56,458 bases of DNA from Hyphomonadaceae bacterium (GTDB lineage Bacteria > Pseudomonadota > Alphaproteobacteria > Caulobacterales > Aquidulcibacteraceae): NCBI GenBank assembly GCA_021731815.1, contig JAKFWO010000002.1, positions 1 through 56,458 on the forward strand, read 5' to 3'. Within the stretch, counting starts at the first letter, position 1. Each line of letters starts with the position of its first letter. The translations under genes were made by a program, and so were the position numbers. The notes beneath the pieces are model-generated. The model was not told the DNA's origin. It ran no database searches and saw only the letters and a program-made list of their open reading frames with translations. Positions 19,901-27,588 of the stretch are shown piece after piece.

Positions 19901-20572
19901 GTGGTGGCCCATGACCTCAGGGCCCCCCTGCGCCATCTCAATCAGTTTGCGGGCTTTCTGATCGACGAACTCGACGCGACCGCATCCGACAGTGTTCGGG
20001 AATATATCGGCATCATCCAGTCGAGCGCGGTTTCCATGTCCGGCATGATTGAGCGTCTGCTCGATTATGCGCGGATCGGGACCGGCGCCCCGGTATTCTC
20101 CGCAGTCGTCCTCAATGATTGCGTGCAGCGGGCATCCGATCACCTCAAGCTCGAACTTGAGGCTTGTAACGCGCTGCTGAGCGTCGAGGAAATGCCGACG
20201 ATCGATGGCGACCCGGCCTTGTTGACGCATCTGTTCCAGAACCTGATTTCCAATGCGCTGAAATATCGCCGCCCCAAGGTTCCGCCATCGATCCATATCA
20301 CTTCCAAAGAGGCCGGAAAATGGATCCATGTCACGGTGCGGGATGAAGGGATCGGTATCCCGGCAGCCCAGGCCGACGAAATCTTCAAGATGTTCACGCG
20401 GCTCCATTCCGATGAGGAATATTCCGGCCATGGGATGGGTCTTGCGATCTGCAAGCGTGTATGCGAAATTCACGGGGCGACCGTCGCCCTTGATCCGGGC
20501 TCCGAACTGGGGGCCTCTTTCACCGTCAAATTCCCCAAACGCGCTGCAAGGGAACGCGGGAAGCGCGCGTGA
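16937..20572 (+). CDS. CheB-CheR-PAS-histidine kinase fusion protein
   Basis: A 1211-residue multidomain signalling protein. Domains in order: CheB methylesterase (about 17-200) with Ser26 in GASAGG, His53 in VMHLS and a conserved Asp in SGSGSDG; CheR methyltransferase (about 220-470) with WSAGCASGEEAYSLAM and LDLVSCRNLLIYF; a long coiled coil (about 630-720) of repeated NEELQ/TNEEL heptads; a PAS-like domain; a second PAS-like stretch; HisKA with the phospho-acceptor His in VVAHDLRAPLRHL; and HATPase with NLISNALKYR, DEGIGIP and GHGMGLAIC. There is no receiver domain of its own. The following response regulator starts inside the stop codon (GTGA). ATG 16937 is preferred to an in-frame start at 16796. 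CheB and CheR parts may modulate chemoreceptors or serve as regulatory modules; that role is inferred. Confidence 0.93.
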   Translation: MAAPRKSKTASRKKRLPAFVVGLGASAGGLEALERFFDGTAPDTGGAFVVVMHLSRDFKSVLSELLARHTAMKVVPVTDDLTIESDTVYVIQPGTEIEVLENKFRMMARPMSLTGRVASIDVLFRSIAEHWRDKGAAVVLSGSGSDGALGVTAVHAAGGFACAQSPETAKFDAMPVAAISTNSISAVDAPESLGAVVVEGVLLPRVVWSQRKVSSEEAALQRILAAVVGASHLDAAQYTHSTFERRVQRRMKELHLHSLPDYAQRVETDRNEARALSETLLIGVTDFFRDEQAFTTIERAVAPELIRRAHAENRPIRIWSAGCASGEEAYSLAMVFSEVAADFPSPVEIQIFATDVHRGFLAEAARGEYPSERMQGVSEKRQRTFFSRTASGGWQIDARIRKSIVFAPHDVLNDPPFTRLDLVSCRNLLIYFSVEAHQRVLGSFAFGLLERGFLFLGSSETVGARRDSFEFVDVRRRLFRRTRSPHTRPTVGRVIEPLDRSMQANAPLPLRRSVRMRETMLQPAYSALLNEFAPASLLISSERELLHSFGDARQYLRPPEGVLRLDVCDMVDSALKTPLAVGVDRALRDKTAMTFANVEVNEFPAAKARVNLVVKPLVAESGSVFALVIFEEQNQQIREAEPLPAATLDILASARIAELEHDLDRTREALQATIEEIETANEELQATNEELMSSNEELQSTNEELSSLNEELHSVNSEHFRQNDELIRLTRDFDALLHATEIGVLFIDESLNIRRFTRLAAELFNFADRDIGRPFATFRSPFIGFDMDVFLERALAQREVDEVEVQDGIGRSWLLRSAVYPDQRGIVLSIISISRLRDSNPMESRQRLLARASPYAGDPILIVAPETGKVEYANSAARSRLGLNRIDETAASVLASRLTPEWGDLAWISWLSTIAPGTEHVRDQVPVFGRDGAIQPAALRATIVVDDDGRHAVIRVVDSMDSAKIVRELQERSRRFATSNRELEQFASVVAHDLRAPLRHLNQFAGFLIDELDATASDSVREYIGIIQSSAVSMSGMIERLLDYARIGTGAPVFSAVVLNDCVQRASDHLKLELEACNALLSVEEMPTIDGDPALLTHLFQNLISNALKYRRPKVPPSIHITSKEAGKWIHVTVRDEGIGIPAAQADEIFKMFTRLHSDEEYSGHGMGLAICKRVCEIHGATVALDPGSELGASFTVKFPKRAARERGKRA

Positions 20573-20997
20573 CGGAACCTGCCACTATCCAGCCGGCGAC
20601 TATCCTTATCGTCGATGATTCCGCCGCGGATCGGACCCTTATCCGCATTGCCTTTCAGCAGACCGGCTTTCGCATCCGGCTGCGGTTCGCGTCGAGTGGG
20701 AGGGAAGCATTGGAAACCTTGCGCGCGGCGGATCTGCCCCGCCCCGCGATGTGCGTCATCGATGTGAAGATGCCGGGGCTCTCGGGTCTCGAAGTGCTGC
20801 GAACGATCAAGCTCGATCCGGGGCTGACGACGATTCCGGTGGTGATGATTTCCGGGTCGGACGCCGAATCCGATATTGCGGCCGCCCGCGCGGCCCATGC
20901 TTCGGGTTATATAACCAAGCCAAGCGACGCGGCGGGTCTGGCGCGCATGACCGAGACATTGAAGACATTTTGCCTGAGCTATGTCGGATCCATATGA
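20569..20997 (+). CDS. Single-domain response regulator
   Basis: 142-residue stand-alone receiver domain. The acidic pair D16-D17 (ILIVDDS), phospho-acceptor D65 (VIDVKMPG), S96-type switch residue in VVMISGSD and the conserved lysine in YITKP are all present. Start GTG 20569 overlaps the kinase stop by four bases and has AAGGGA upstream, so translation is coupled and this is the likely direct phosphorylation partner of the kinase. No output domain; it probably acts by protein contacts, like CheY or as a phosphorelay intermediate. Confidence 0.93.
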   Translation: MTEPATIQPATILIVDDSAADRTLIRIAFQQTGFRIRLRFASSGREALETLRAADLPRPAMCVIDVKMPGLSGLEVLRTIKLDPGLTTIPVVMISGSDAESDIAAARAAHASGYITKPSDAAGLARMTETLKTFCLSYVGSI

Positions 20998-21529
20998 CAT
21001 GAACGCAGCCGAAATTTTTTACAAACTGGATGAAGCCGATTGCATCGAGGAAATCGGCGGGCCGTGGAGCGAGCCGAATTCCAGCAATAAGGTGCTGGGG
21101 CAGAGTATCTATGATTTCGTCATCGGACATTTCACGAAGCGCTTTCTTCGCGAATTTCTTATGCTGGCACGCCAGACCAATCTGCCGCGCAGCCGGCCCT
21201 ATCGGTGCGATACGCACAATCTGAAACGCCTGATCGAAATGCGTGCGGTTCCGATGAATGACGGGCATCTCATCGTCGAGCACCGGTTGCTGGAAGTCGA
21301 GCCGCTGCCCTTCAACATCAATTTTCAGATGGCGAGCAAAAAAAGTGAAGCGCGTTATCTGCGGTGCAGCCACTGCAATCGGCTGAGGAAAAAATCAACG
21401 ACCCTGTGGATAGAACCCGAATCGGGATGCGATTCAGGCTCCGAAATTCTCCTGGCCGTCATCCATACGATTTGCGCCGATTGCCGCGCGGGCCTTGTGG
21501 TTCCACCGCTAAAACCTTTAAAAATCTGA
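20981..21529 (+). CDS. PAS-like small protein with C-terminal CxxC...CxxC motif
   Basis: 182-residue protein not assignable to a named family by eye. The first ~110 residues look like a PAS-type sensor core (GQSIYDFVIGHFTKRFL; a strand-rich half with MNDGHLIVEHRLLEV). The C-terminal 60 residues carry CSHCNRLR and, later, HTICADCR, flanking LWIEPES. This is the CxxC(K/N)xxR...W...(H/S)xICxxC pattern found at the C-terminus of many two-component PAS and receiver proteins and likely binds metal. The gene overlaps the end of the response regulator by 17 bases; an in-frame ATG at 20999, just after that stop, is an alternative start. Context puts it in the same signalling operon. It has no kinase or DNA-binding domain, so it may be a sensory accessory to the CheB-CheR kinase. 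Confidence 0.75.
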   Translation: MSDPYDMNAAEIFYKLDEADCIEEIGGPWSEPNSSNKVLGQSIYDFVIGHFTKRFLREFLMLARQTNLPRSRPYRCDTHNLKRLIEMRAVPMNDGHLIVEHRLLEVEPLPFNINFQMASKKSEARYLRCSHCNRLRKKSTTLWIEPESGCDSGSEILLAVIHTICADCRAGLVVPPLKPLKI

Positions 21530-21725
21530 ATATTTTCTGATTTCGTATCTTCTCTGGCGCTATTCCCGGGGGAGAATTGTTCGTTTTCCGGGGTTGAAAA
21601 TCCGCCGGACCGGGGCATTTTCCTGCGGTTGTATCCCGCGAATGGCTCGGTTATGGTTTCTTGCTCCAGGCGTGTCGAAACCCAATCAAGAGGGCCTGGG
21701 GGTGCGTGGGCTCGGGGTCTATATC

Positions 21726-22739
21726 ATGCGTATCCACTATATCGAAGATTCGAAGATCGATATCATCAGTCTGACACGCTCGTTGCGCAAGGACTCACAT
21801 ATTTCTGTAACTGCAAGTACAAATCTGAAGTCTGCAGTCGAGGAAATATCCGAGAAACCGTGTGACATTGTCCTTCTGGATGCTCACCGGCCGGATTCTG
21901 TGTCGATCGAGGATGACATTTCCGCATTGCGGTCCATCTCGCAAAGCCCGGTGATCGTTTTTACCGGCCTCGGGGACGAAAAGCTTCACAAGCGCGCTTT
22001 GCGCGCCGGTGCGGAAGCCATGCTGGTCAAGGGCGGCGACGACGCGATCAGTTCGGTGCGTCAGGTGGCGCTCAACGCCTTTTTGCGGCGTTCCAATGCG
22101 CTGATGGACGAAGAGATCCCGGACGGCCCCTGGCAGGATATGTTTACCCGCCCCTCGCGTGACCAGCTCCAAAGTCCCTATCCGACATTGTATGAAACGC
22201 TCGATTCCGTGTGTGCGATCGGCCGGTTGATCGAGGGCACGCCCGCCGCCCAGGATCTGGCGCTGGCGCGTGAATTCACGCATCTCCTGCAAATGCTCGG
22301 CCAGCGGGATTTTTCCGAGGTCTGCGAAGTTGACGCGCTGGCGGCCTTGCGCGCTGCACTTGCCGCGAGCGGGGATATGAACACGCCGACGACCAGTGTT
22401 TCGAATTCAGCCGGCGCGACGGCTTTTTTCTATTCGATTGGCGGATTTGCCTGTGCGGTGGCGGCGTTTCGTGCGCTGCTTCTGGCCGGGCAGGTGCTCG
22501 CGAGCCGAAACATCCTCACCCATGTCGAGATCGCCGGCATCGAAGACGGGCAGATCGGAGTGGTGTTCCGGGCGTCAGCTCCCACGATTGAGAATTCGAT
22601 GGCCCTTTTTTCGCAGGATCTGATGAATTCGGATATTGTGGTGGCAGCACTTCGCCTGGCCGCCATGATGTTCTCGTTGCGGCCCGGTCAGGCGACCGTC
22701 TGGCGCGATGACGCCTCCAATGTGATGTTCCATCTTTAG
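21726..22739 (+). CDS. Receiver-domain protein with uncharacterised C-terminal domain
   Basis: 337 residues from ATG 21726. Residues 1-115 are a receiver domain: acidic E7-D8 (YIEDS), probable phospho-acceptor D52 in IVLLDAHRP, threonine T80 in VIVFTG and lysine K102 in MLVKGG. The remaining 220 residues match no domain I recognise. They are mostly helical, with FTHLLQMLGQRDF and a later FACAVAAFRALLLAGQVLASR, and could be a dimerisation or histidine-phosphotransfer-like/ATPase-like output; no HATPase motifs are visible. An in-frame start at 21594 would add 44 residues unlike any receiver. It follows the cysteine-motif protein after 196 bases and closes the signalling cluster. Confidence 0.8.
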   Translation: MRIHYIEDSKIDIISLTRSLRKDSHISVTASTNLKSAVEEISEKPCDIVLLDAHRPDSVSIEDDISALRSISQSPVIVFTGLGDEKLHKRALRAGAEAMLVKGGDDAISSVRQVALNAFLRRSNALMDEEIPDGPWQDMFTRPSRDQLQSPYPTLYETLDSVCAIGRLIEGTPAAQDLALAREFTHLLQMLGQRDFSEVCEVDALAALRAALAASGDMNTPTTSVSNSAGATAFFYSIGGFACAVAAFRALLLAGQVLASRNILTHVEIAGIEDGQIGVVFRASAPTIENSMALFSQDLMNSDIVVAALRLAAMMFSLRPGQATVWRDDASNVMFHL

Positions 22740-22868
22740 CGGATTCGGGATCAAACCTGCGTTCGTCGTTCTATGCTTTGGGGCATCGCCCGCCGCGGCG
22801 ATGGGATGCTCTGGTTGATCTGATTGCGCGTTGAGAAGGGTAGAGCGCTTAAATTGATTGATACCATT

Positions 22869-23393
22869 ATGCCCGGCCACCAAAATTGCGTAAGCGTTCA
22901 ACGTGTTGTCTCTCTCGACGTTGAACGGTTTCTGTCTTTCCGTGCCGGTGGCCTCACCAGCAATGCGGAGAGTTTTCGTGTTGGGTGTGAAGATGACCGT
23001 GTATTGGGGCGAGACTATTGGCGCGAGCGCCTTGATCGTGACTACGTCGTCGCAGCTGTCTCTGATAATGATGCATGGATCGGGATCGGTGGCTTCTCGC
23101 GTCTGGTCGGCCACAGGCTCATGCACAAGGGTCTGATTTGGGGGATGTTTGTAACGGAGGAGGCGCGGGGCCTCGGCGCAGCTGACGCGATCATGGATGC
23201 GCTGGTCGCTCACGCTCGAACCCATGTGCGACAATTGCAGCTGACCGTGATGGGTGATAATTCTCGCGCCATCGCATTCTATGAACGACACGGATTCCGC
23301 CGCTATGGAATCGAACCGGACTCGGTCCGACTTGGTGACGCTTATGCTGACGAAGCCTTGATGTGGCGCATCGTCGGGGTCGTGGACCCATAA
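22869..23393 (+). CDS. GNAT-family N-acetyltransferase
   Basis: 174-residue acetyltransferase. The acetyl-CoA binding segment is WGMFVTEEARGLGAADAIMDAL (motif A, R/Q-x-x-G-x-G/A as ARGLGAA), followed by LTVMGDNSRAIAFYERHGFRRYG (motif B). The substrate is unknown. The start is uncertain: TTG at 22824 and TTG 22854 are in frame upstream of ATG 22869. Codon choice (tct, gct, gta-rich) differs from the strongly GC-biased neighbours, and the gene lies between the signalling cluster and mobile-element debris, so it may have come with that element. Confidence 0.8.
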   Translation: MPGHQNCVSVQRVVSLDVERFLSFRAGGLTSNAESFRVGCEDDRVLGRDYWRERLDRDYVVAAVSDNDAWIGIGGFSRLVGHRLMHKGLIWGMFVTEEARGLGAADAIMDALVAHARTHVRQLQLTVMGDNSRAIAFYERHGFRRYGIEPDSVRLGDAYADEALMWRIVGVVDP

Positions 23394-23824
23394 ACTGCAA
23401 GCAATTTGTGATGCGGCGAGTTCGACGACGGCAAGATTATTGGCGTCGTGCTTCTCATACCAGTTTCCAGGGTCATGAAGCGCCGCGCTTGGACCAAAAA
23501 TATCCGTGGCGAAATTTGAGTGAGCTAATTCTGACCCAGCCCCCTATATTCCGCCCAGCTCGCCTTATCGGTTGCAGGCGGGCGCGGTCATCCCCGCCGC
23601 CCTTGTCACGGCACTGAATTCCGATTTGCCGGGGCGCGTCATCGCCCAGGGGATTGCGAGGTGCATCACCTCGCCACGGAGTCGCGTCTGCGCGAAATTC
23701 GATAGTTGTGTGACGTGCTTCGACCGAGGGGCTATGCGGCACGCACCAAAGCAACTGCCTTAGGAACCGATTGCAGCACCAACTGCACGCCGCTTAGGAT
23801 CAAACCCGGATGAGCCAGGTCCTC
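23394..23824. other. Geneless stretch with mobile-element debris
   Basis: Between the GNAT gene and the transposase fragment there is no intact gene. The only recognisable coding trace is the TrbI fragment listed separately; the rest shows broken frames in all six directions. Confidence 0.6.
23557..23649 (+). pseudogene. trbI: Fragment of conjugal transfer protein TrbI/VirB10
   Basis: A 31-codon stretch encodes SSPYRLQAGAVIPAALV followed by TALNSDLPGRVIAQ. This corresponds to the highly conserved periplasmic block of TrbI/VirB10 (Y-x-L-Q-A-G-x-V-I-P-A-A-L-x-T-x-x-x-S-D-L-P-G-x-x-x-A-Q), the inner-to-outer-membrane bridge of type IV secretion. The similarity ends abruptly after AQ and before SSPY; nothing else of a T4SS is visible. 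I read it as a decayed remnant of a conjugative element, consistent with the adjacent IS fragment and tRNA-Arg. A family search with these residues would confirm it. Confidence 0.75.
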
Positions 23825-24244
23825 TCAACGCTGCGGCCGAAAATGTCTCAAAGCATCTGACGACGGACAGATCACCGGCTCGGGTGGAGCCAAGTCGCGC
23901 AGCCGCGACAGCCCGGCGCGGCGCAATACCCGGCTGACGGTGGCGGGCGAGACCCCGGTCAACTCGGCAATGTGCCGACCGCAGAGGCGCTGGCGGCGAT
24001 GCGTGATGATACGCGCCGCCAGTGCCTCCGGGGTCTGCTTCGGGATTTCTTTTGGCCGCGACGAACGGTCCTGCATAGCGTCGCGCCCGTCAGCCGTGAA
24101 TCGTTCTGTCGAGCGGCTCACGATCCTGGCCGACACGCCGTAAACCCTCGCGGCCCGGGCTCTGGACAACCGACCGGAGATGACTGCCAAGGCCATTTCC
24201 TCTCGACGAACAGGGGTAAGGCGGGCATTCTGGTGGATGTTCAT
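23825..24244 (-). mobile_element. Truncated IS481-family transposase (N-terminal HTH part)
   Basis: From ATG 24244 the reading frame opens with MNIHQNARLTP, the standard start of IS481 transposases. It continues through a helix-turn-helix (ARAARVYGVSARIVSRS), DRSSRPKEIPKQTPEAL and a second HTH with GVSPATVSRVLRRAGLSRLRDL, ending at EPV (23873). Family members continue there with RRYERxxPGxLxHxDxKK and the DDE catalytic domain; here 15 unrelated residues and a stop follow. About two thirds of the transposase, including all catalytic residues, is missing, so it is inactive. An in-frame extension to 24310 is not needed. Terminal inverted repeats were not identified. Confidence 0.88.
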
Positions 24245-24568
24245 TCGCGGCGCTCCTGAAGACTGGCTGTGTGGTAACTCCAGTCTCCTCGATCCGCCCC
24301 GAATGGACAACCTGCCGAAAGCTCACAACTAGCACGCGGCGGCGGTTCTGAACTTGTCGGGACACGGGGCGTCCCTGAAGAAGACGTTCGACGCTCGCCT
24401 CCGGCGGGTCGAACACGGGGCAAGTCGGAGGTCGCCTCAAAATCGAAACACCGAGCTACGCTTTGAGCCGCCGCGAAACGGTTCCGTCTGTTGGGACCCC
24501 CTTGGGACCCCGAAGCTTTTCGGCTCCTTTTCGGACCCGACGAAGCGCCCCTAAGTCCTTGAAAACAC
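24245..24568. other. Intergenic region between IS fragment and tRNA-Arg
   Basis: No gene is supported here. The region downstream of the tRNA (in its own orientation) contains TTGGGACCCCCTTGGGACCCC near 24492-24512, a local direct repeat of a kind often seen beside integrated elements, and no intact integrase. Confidence 0.5.
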
Positions 24569-24645
24569 TGGCGCGCCCGGAGAGATTCGAACTCCCGACC
24601 CCCAGATTCGTAGTCTGGTGCTCTATCCAGCTGAGCTACGGGCGC
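24569..24645 (-). tRNA. tRNA-Arg (anticodon ACG)
   Basis: Complete 77-base tRNA including an encoded CCA (24569-24571). Acceptor arms GCGCCCG/CGGGCGC pair perfectly, with D-arm GCTCAGCTGGATAGAGC, anticodon stem-loop CAGACTACGAATCTG with anticodon ACG, and T-arm CGGGAGTTCGAATCTCTCC. The 3' end, with 14 flanking bases, is repeated imperfectly at 37051-37084, and mobile-element debris lies immediately downstream, as expected for a tRNA integration site. Confidence 0.97.
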
Positions 24646-24757
24646 GCGTGGGGCCGGTTGATAATCCCCCATGCGGTTCGATGCAAGTGACAAGTCGGTG
24701 TGCTGAGCAGCCCAGGGCGTGTAATCCACAGCCGATTCGCGCGCGAATGCCCGGCGT

Positions 24758-25264
24758 TTAACGCGCGCGCGCGGCGGCCTTGCACTCGGTCACCAATTGG
24801 CCGGGAGCGGTCCAGTCGACCCCGCCATCCTTGCGCCCCAGAATTTCATAACCGCCGCCAATATAGCGAAATGTCGTCTTCAAATTCCTGGCGCTGAGCA
24901 GGGCAGGGGGTTTTCCCGCCCGCTCGAGTCGAACCTGGTCGGGCGGGTTCAGGAATACCAGAGTGATCCGGTTGCCGCTCGCGCAGGCAAAAGACTGCGT
25001 GCGGATGACTTTCTGCACGGGCTGCACGGGCGGAACCGGTTGGGGCCGGCTTGCGCCGCCGCTCCCTGAAGTGCCGGCGGGTGGAATGGCCGAGGGCGGC
25101 GGTATCACCTCGGTTCCGCTCGCGAATGGCCCGCTGGCGCAGCCGGAAATTGCGATGGCACCAAAGGCCGCCGCGGCCTGAAGGCGAAAGCCTGACCCCA
25201 AAACGCCGGACCCCAAAAAGCCGGACCAAACACCGGACCAAACATTTGTGCGCGCGGGATGCAA
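24758..25264 (-). CDS. Lipoprotein with C-terminal MliC-like domain
   Basis: 168-residue predicted outer-membrane lipoprotein. A hydrophobic stretch ends in AIAISGC, the lipobox; then comes a Pro/Ser/Gly-rich linker of about 45 residues and a C-terminal domain of about 70 residues, FACASGNRITLVFLNPPDQ to ECKAAA. The paired cysteines, the L-S-A-R-N pattern and the terminal C fit MliC/PliC-type inhibitors of C-type lysozyme. The N-terminal 30 residues are unusual: Gly/Ser/Trp repeats (VWSGVWSG, LGSGVLGSG) are encoded by a 13-15 bp tandem repeat at 25190-25244. The true start could lie elsewhere, but no ATG occurs between the repeat and the lipobox. Confidence 0.7.
   Translation of the reverse strand: MHPARTNVWSGVWSGFLGSGVLGSGFRLQAAAAFGAIAISGCASGPFASGTEVIPPPSAIPPAGTSGSGGASRPQPVPPVQPVQKVIRTQSFACASGNRITLVFLNPPDQVRLERAGKPPALLSARNLKTTFRYIGGGYEILGRKDGGVDWTAPGQLVTECKAAARAR
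25190..25244. repeat. 13-15 bp tandem repeat at the 5' end of the lipoprotein gene
   Basis: Four units: GCCTGACCCCAAAAC (25190-25204), GCCGGACCCCAAAAA (25205-25219), GCCGGACCAAACA (25220-25232) and CCGGACCAAACA (25233-25244). Because unit length is not always a multiple of three, copy-number change would shift or extend the lipoprotein N-terminus. Confidence 0.75.
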
Positions 25265-25440
25265 ACCGGAATTCCTTGCTGGCGAGAAATCTCCATTGCA
25301 AGGATCATGCGCGCGCCGGATGCATGGGTCAATGCGAAACCATGCATCGGCTGAGGGTGGTTCGGGCCCGGGGGCCGATCAAACTCACGGACGGGGCGCG
25401 ACCACCCGTAGCGAGATGGCCCAGGCCGTTCAGTCCAAAG

Positions 25441-26790
25441 CTAAGCGGCCTTGAAGTTTTCCATGAATTTGGCGGCTTCCGCGCGCAGGAACTCTGATTG
25501 GCGGCTGAGTGTTTCGGCAGCCTGCACGACCTGATTTGCCGATTGGCCCGCATGGCGGACATCGGTCTGCACATCGCTGATATCGCTGGCGACGCCCCTG
25601 GCACCTTCGGCGGCCTGGCCGGTCGAATGGGCGATTTCCTGGGTCACAGCACCCTGTTCCTCGACGGCTGCGGTAATGGCCGTGACCGCATGGCTGATTT
25701 GTTCGATGGTCGAACGGATCAGGCGCACGAGATCGACCGCCTCGCGCGTCGTCGCCTGAATGTCGCCGATCTGGCTGCGAATATCATCGGTGGCGCGTGC
25801 CGTCTGATTGGCGAGATTTTTCACTTCCTGGGCGACCACGCCGAAGCCGCGACCGGCTTCGCCCGCGCGGGCCGATTCGATGGTGGCATTGAGCGCGAGC
25901 AGATTGGTCTGGGCGGCGATCTCACTGATCAGGGTCACGACTTCGCCGATACGTTCCGCGCTGGCCGCGAGTGCGGCAATGGTCGTATTGGCGGCTTCGG
26001 CCCGGTCGACCGCATCGCCGGCGACTTGTGCCGATTGCGAGGCCTGGCGGGAGATTTCCTGGATGGCGCGGCCGAGCTCGGTCGATGCTCCGGCGACAGC
26101 CGAGACATTGCGCGTGGCTTCCCGCGCCGAATCGGCGGCCGATCCCGCGCGTTCATTGGCGCGGTTGGCAATGTCGATCATGGATTTCGCGGATTGGTCG
26201 AGTGTGGTGGAAGACCCTGCAAATTCCTTCACAATGGCCTGGACCTGACCGACAAAACTGTTCGCGGAGGTCTGCATGCGATTCTTGCGGTCGTTTTCGC
26301 GCGCTTCATAGACCGAGACCACGGTGGCCATATCAAGAAAGATGGCCCTGTTCAGGGCTTCGATCATGGCCTTGGCCAATCCGGGTTTGACCTTTTTGGA
26401 GGCAGCGAGATCGGCGAGCGCCGCAAATAACGGGCCCGCTGCCATGGAATAGCCGGCCATATACCATTGCGCTTCCAAACCGATACGCGAATGGACTTCG
26501 CCAATTGTGCGGGCCGAACGCAGCCAGGTGTCGTCAAAATTTCCGGCGAGGACAATTTTCCAGTGCTCGATCTGGCGGCTGCGTGCCGAGCTCATTTGCG
26601 AGGGATTGGAAAAAAAACGCGAGACCTGCGGGAATCCCCGCAATTGTTCGTAAAACTGGTCGAGCGCCATCGGGAGAAGCGGGGTGAGGTGGGGAGCCGC
26701 CTCGCGCAATATGCGGCGGGTGCTGTCATCAACGCGGATGAAGCGCATCAGTTCGTGGGAATTGTTGCCGTCCGTCATGTGATTGTCCAT
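25441..26790 (-). CDS. Globin-coupled methyl-accepting chemotaxis sensor
   Basis: Soluble aerotaxis-type receptor of about 449 residues. Residues 15-175 are a protoglobin sensor domain with proximal heme ligand His100 in [21 protein letters not shown]. The rest is a chemoreceptor signalling domain: long helices and the hairpin tip [33 protein letters not shown], with VAQEVKNLA typical of the kinase-contact region. There are no membrane segments. Several in-frame starts exist (26811, 26790, 26778); none has a clear ribosome site, and 26790 is chosen provisionally. It stands alone, without che genes next to it, although the CheB-CheR fusion lies 5 kb away. Confidence 0.92.
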   Translation of the reverse strand: MDNHMTDGNNSHELMRFIRVDDSTRRILREAAPHLTPLLPMALDQFYEQLRGFPQVSRFFSNPSQMSSARSRQIEHWKIVLAGNFDDTWLRSARTIGEVHSRIGLEAQWYMAGYSMAAGPLFAALADLAASKKVKPGLAKAMIEALNRAIFLDMATVVSVYEARENDRKNRMQTSANSFVGQVQAIVKEFAGSSTTLDQSAKSMIDIANRANERAGSAADSAREATRNVSAVAGASTELGRAIQEISRQASQSAQVAGDAVDRAEAANTTIAALAASAERIGEVVTLISEIAAQTNLLALNATIESARAGEAGRGFGVVAQEVKNLANQTARATDDIRSQIGDIQATTREAVDLVRLIRSTIEQISHAVTAITAAVEEQGAVTQEIAHSTGQAAEGARGVASDISDVQTDVRHAGQSANQVVQAAETLSRQSEFLRAEAAKFMENFKAA

Positions 26791-27018
26791 GCGCGAGAGT
26801 AGTGAATGCATCGACCGGCAAGTTGCCTGCGTGCTGGTTAACAAAAACTCTAGATTGTACCGGCGAGCGCCAGTTCATCGTAGTTTCTCACCTCGGCCGC
26901 CGGCGTTGGATCATTGCGTTCGCCGATTGCCTTTGGAGCCTGCGCCGATATAGTCGCCGCGATTTGTGGCCGGGTGGTCCGTCCCGGGTGATTCTTCTCA
27001 TAGAGGCAAGGATTTACG

Positions 27019-27417
27019 ATGATCGAATGGATGATGCTGGCTCAGGCCGTGACAGCACCGGCCGCCAGCGGGGCTGCTCCGGTCGCGGCCGGAGCGGGGG
27101 GAAGTGCCACCGGCGGAACGACCGGGGCCCTGTTGTCGTTCGCGCCCATAATCCTGATGTTTGTGGTGTTTTATTTTCTGGTGCTGCGCCCCCAGCAAAA
27201 GCGGATGAAGGAACATCAGGCCATGCTGGCGGCGCTCAAGCGTGGCGATGTGGTCGTGACCAATGGCGGCCTGATCGGCAAGGTCGCGCGGGTCGACGAC
27301 AAGGAAATCCAGGTCGAACTTGCGGATAATGTTCGTGTGCGGCTGGTTCGCCACGCGATTGCCGAAGTGCGGACGAGGGGCGAACCTGTCGCCGCCAATG
27401 ATTCGAAGGAAGGATGA
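27019..27417 (+). CDS. yajC: Sec translocon accessory subunit YajC
   Basis: 132-residue membrane protein that associates with SecDF. It has one transmembrane helix (FAPIILMFVVFYFLVLRPQQKRMKEHQ) followed by a basic cytoplasmic domain with ALKRGDVVVTNGGLIGKVARV, a diagnostic YajC block. The N-terminus carries an Ala/Gly-rich stretch. Start ATG 27019 has AAGGA seven bases upstream. It is first in the yajC-secD-secF block. Confidence 0.94.
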   Translation: MIEWMMLAQAVTAPAASGAAPVAAGAGGSATGGTTGALLSFAPIILMFVVFYFLVLRPQQKRMKEHQAMLAALKRGDVVVTNGGLIGKVARVDDKEIQVELADNVRVRLVRHAIAEVRTRGEPVAANDSKEG

Positions 27418-27588
27418 AGCTTTTCCGATCGCGAGTTATTTTTTGATCGGGATCGCCAGATATTGGGTCCCGATCGGTGGAAGCCCGGCTGGTGTTCTAT
27501 TGGCCCGGTGATCTGTTGGATGTATGCCCGAAACGGATCCGATGCCCCTCGGTGGGCGGAGAAAAGCGGGCGTCAGGGGAATCAGGGA

